Of a stretch of DNA of 64,000 nucleotides, positions 63,521-64,000 are shown one piece after another (within the stretch, counting starts at the first letter, position 1; the number at the start of each line of letters is the position of its first letter). Under the pieces are notes generated by a model. That model ran no database searches and was not told the origin of the DNA. It saw only the letters and a list, made by a program, of their open reading frames with translations. A program made the position numbers and the translations under genes. This DNA comes from Bermanella sp. WJH001 (lineage in GTDB: Bacteria; Pseudomonadota; Gammaproteobacteria; Pseudomonadales; Oceanobacteraceae). Where the stretch lies: the NCBI RefSeq assembly GCF_030070105.1, contig NZ_JASJOO010000003.1, forward strand, positions 171,155-235,154, in the 5' to 3' direction.

Positions 63521-64000
63521 ATGAATCTACATTCAAAACTAGCTACATTATTGTGTTGTGGTGTTTTGGCCGCTTGCAGTCATCAGCCAAAAATAGACTT
63601 ACCCAGCAATCAAATTGAAAACCCCTGGTATCAATCAGGCGAGCAAGCTATTTCAAACAAACTTTCTCATGTGGATTTAAACCAAGCCGGTAAAGCAAAA
63701 AATATTATTGTGTTTTTAGGGGATGGTATGGGCATTAGCACGCTGACCGCCGCTAGAATTTTACAAGGCCAGTTAAATGGTAAAACGGGTGAAGAAAATT
63801 ATTTAAGTTTTGAGGAATTTCCGTTTAGCGGCCTTGCCAAAACTTACAACACAAACCAACAAACTCCCGATTCGGCCGGCACCATGTCTGCGATTATGAC
63901 GGGTGTGAAAACTGACGCAGGTGTTTTAGCGGTTGATGAAACAGCAAACAAGGGCGACTGCAAAAGCAGTGAAGGCCATGAAATGATGTCGGCCCTTGAA
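63521..64000 (+). CDS. Alkaline phosphatase lipoprotein (3' end outside window)
   Basis: The first 160 codons are visible. The signal peptide LATLLCCGVLAAC carries a lipobox. NIIVFLGDGMGISTLTAARI holds the metal-binding Asp of PhoA-type phosphatases, and TPDSAGTMSAIMTGVKT holds the nucleophile Ser after Asp. The fold is PhoA-like alkaline phosphatase. It removes phosphate from monoesters, including lower inositol phosphates released by the phytase upstream. TAAGG lies 10 bases before the ATG. It is in the same direction as the phytase, 71 bases behind it, and probably in the same operon. Confidence 0.93.
   Translation, partial: MNLHSKLATLLCCGVLAACSHQPKIDLPSNQIENPWYQSGEQAISNKLSHVDLNQAGKAKNIIVFLGDGMGISTLTAARILQGQLNGKTGEENYLSFEEFPFSGLAKTYNTNQQTPDSAGTMSAIMTGVKTDAGVLAVDETANKGDCKSSEGHEMMSALE

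Overview
The window looks like the chromosome of a heterotrophic marine gammaproteobacterium. Sec, queuosine, PBP1b/LpoP and PfkB-kinase genes of gammaproteobacterial type sit among lipid-uptake genes (FadL porin, VolA-like surface lipase, DUF1302/DUF1329 pair, thiolase), TonB receptors and many outer-membrane barrels. The moderate to low G+C and the gene mix suggest Oceanospirillales near Bermanella or Oleispira; this is inference, not something the sequence proves. The left edge cuts a TonB receptor and the right edge cuts an alkaline phosphatase.  Layout. 1-2.7 kb: TonB-receptor tail, heptamer and BIME repeats, a helical protein of unknown function and a perfect 25-bp palindrome pair. 2.7-17.7 kb: lipid-related block with fadL, a LysR regulator, a receiver-like protein, a MalT/LuxR-type regulator, DUF1329, DUF1302, a VolA-like lipase and a thiolase, ending in a (GTTAGAC)16 array. 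17.8-25.8 kb: two copies of a MITE-like element bracket two YbjQ-like genes, an M48 protease, a Sel1-like protein and a four-gene minus-strand cluster (SDR, BASS transporter, TauE/SafE, D-aminoacylase-type amidohydrolase). 25.8-31.6 kb: queA-tgt-yajC-secD-secF. 31.7-32.2 kb: promoter, two 95-bp repeats that copy the tRNA 5' end, tRNA-Leu(CAA) and terminator. 32.2-39.0 kb: a diguanylate cyclase/outer-membrane protein/periplasmic-binding operon, two related small barrels, an RDD protein and a BMP-type binding protein.  39.1-49.1 kb is the most striking part: a complete guanidine-utilisation operon. A guanidine-I (ykkC) riboswitch, enclosed by a long-range inverted repeat, precedes an ABC importer (binding protein, permease, ATPase). 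Then come two DUF1989 proteins matching carboxyguanidine deiminase, a biotin-dependent carboxylase and allophanate hydrolase. A second riboswitch of a different class, guanidine-II (mini-ykkC, two ACGA-loop hairpins), lies directly in front of the carboxylase. Together the genes would import guanidine and convert it via carboxyguanidine and allophanate to ammonia and CO2.  49.2-58.4 kb: lpoP-mrcB, a PfkB-family (adenosine-type) kinase, a REP-associated tyrosine transposase (RAYT) inside eleven 76-bp BIME units, a CPA1 antiporter, an AraC regulator and a membrane protein with a degenerate GGDEF domain. 58.7-64.0 kb: a phosphorus-scavenging cluster (TonB receptor, beta-propeller phytase lipoprotein, alkaline phosphatase) behind a possible Pho box.
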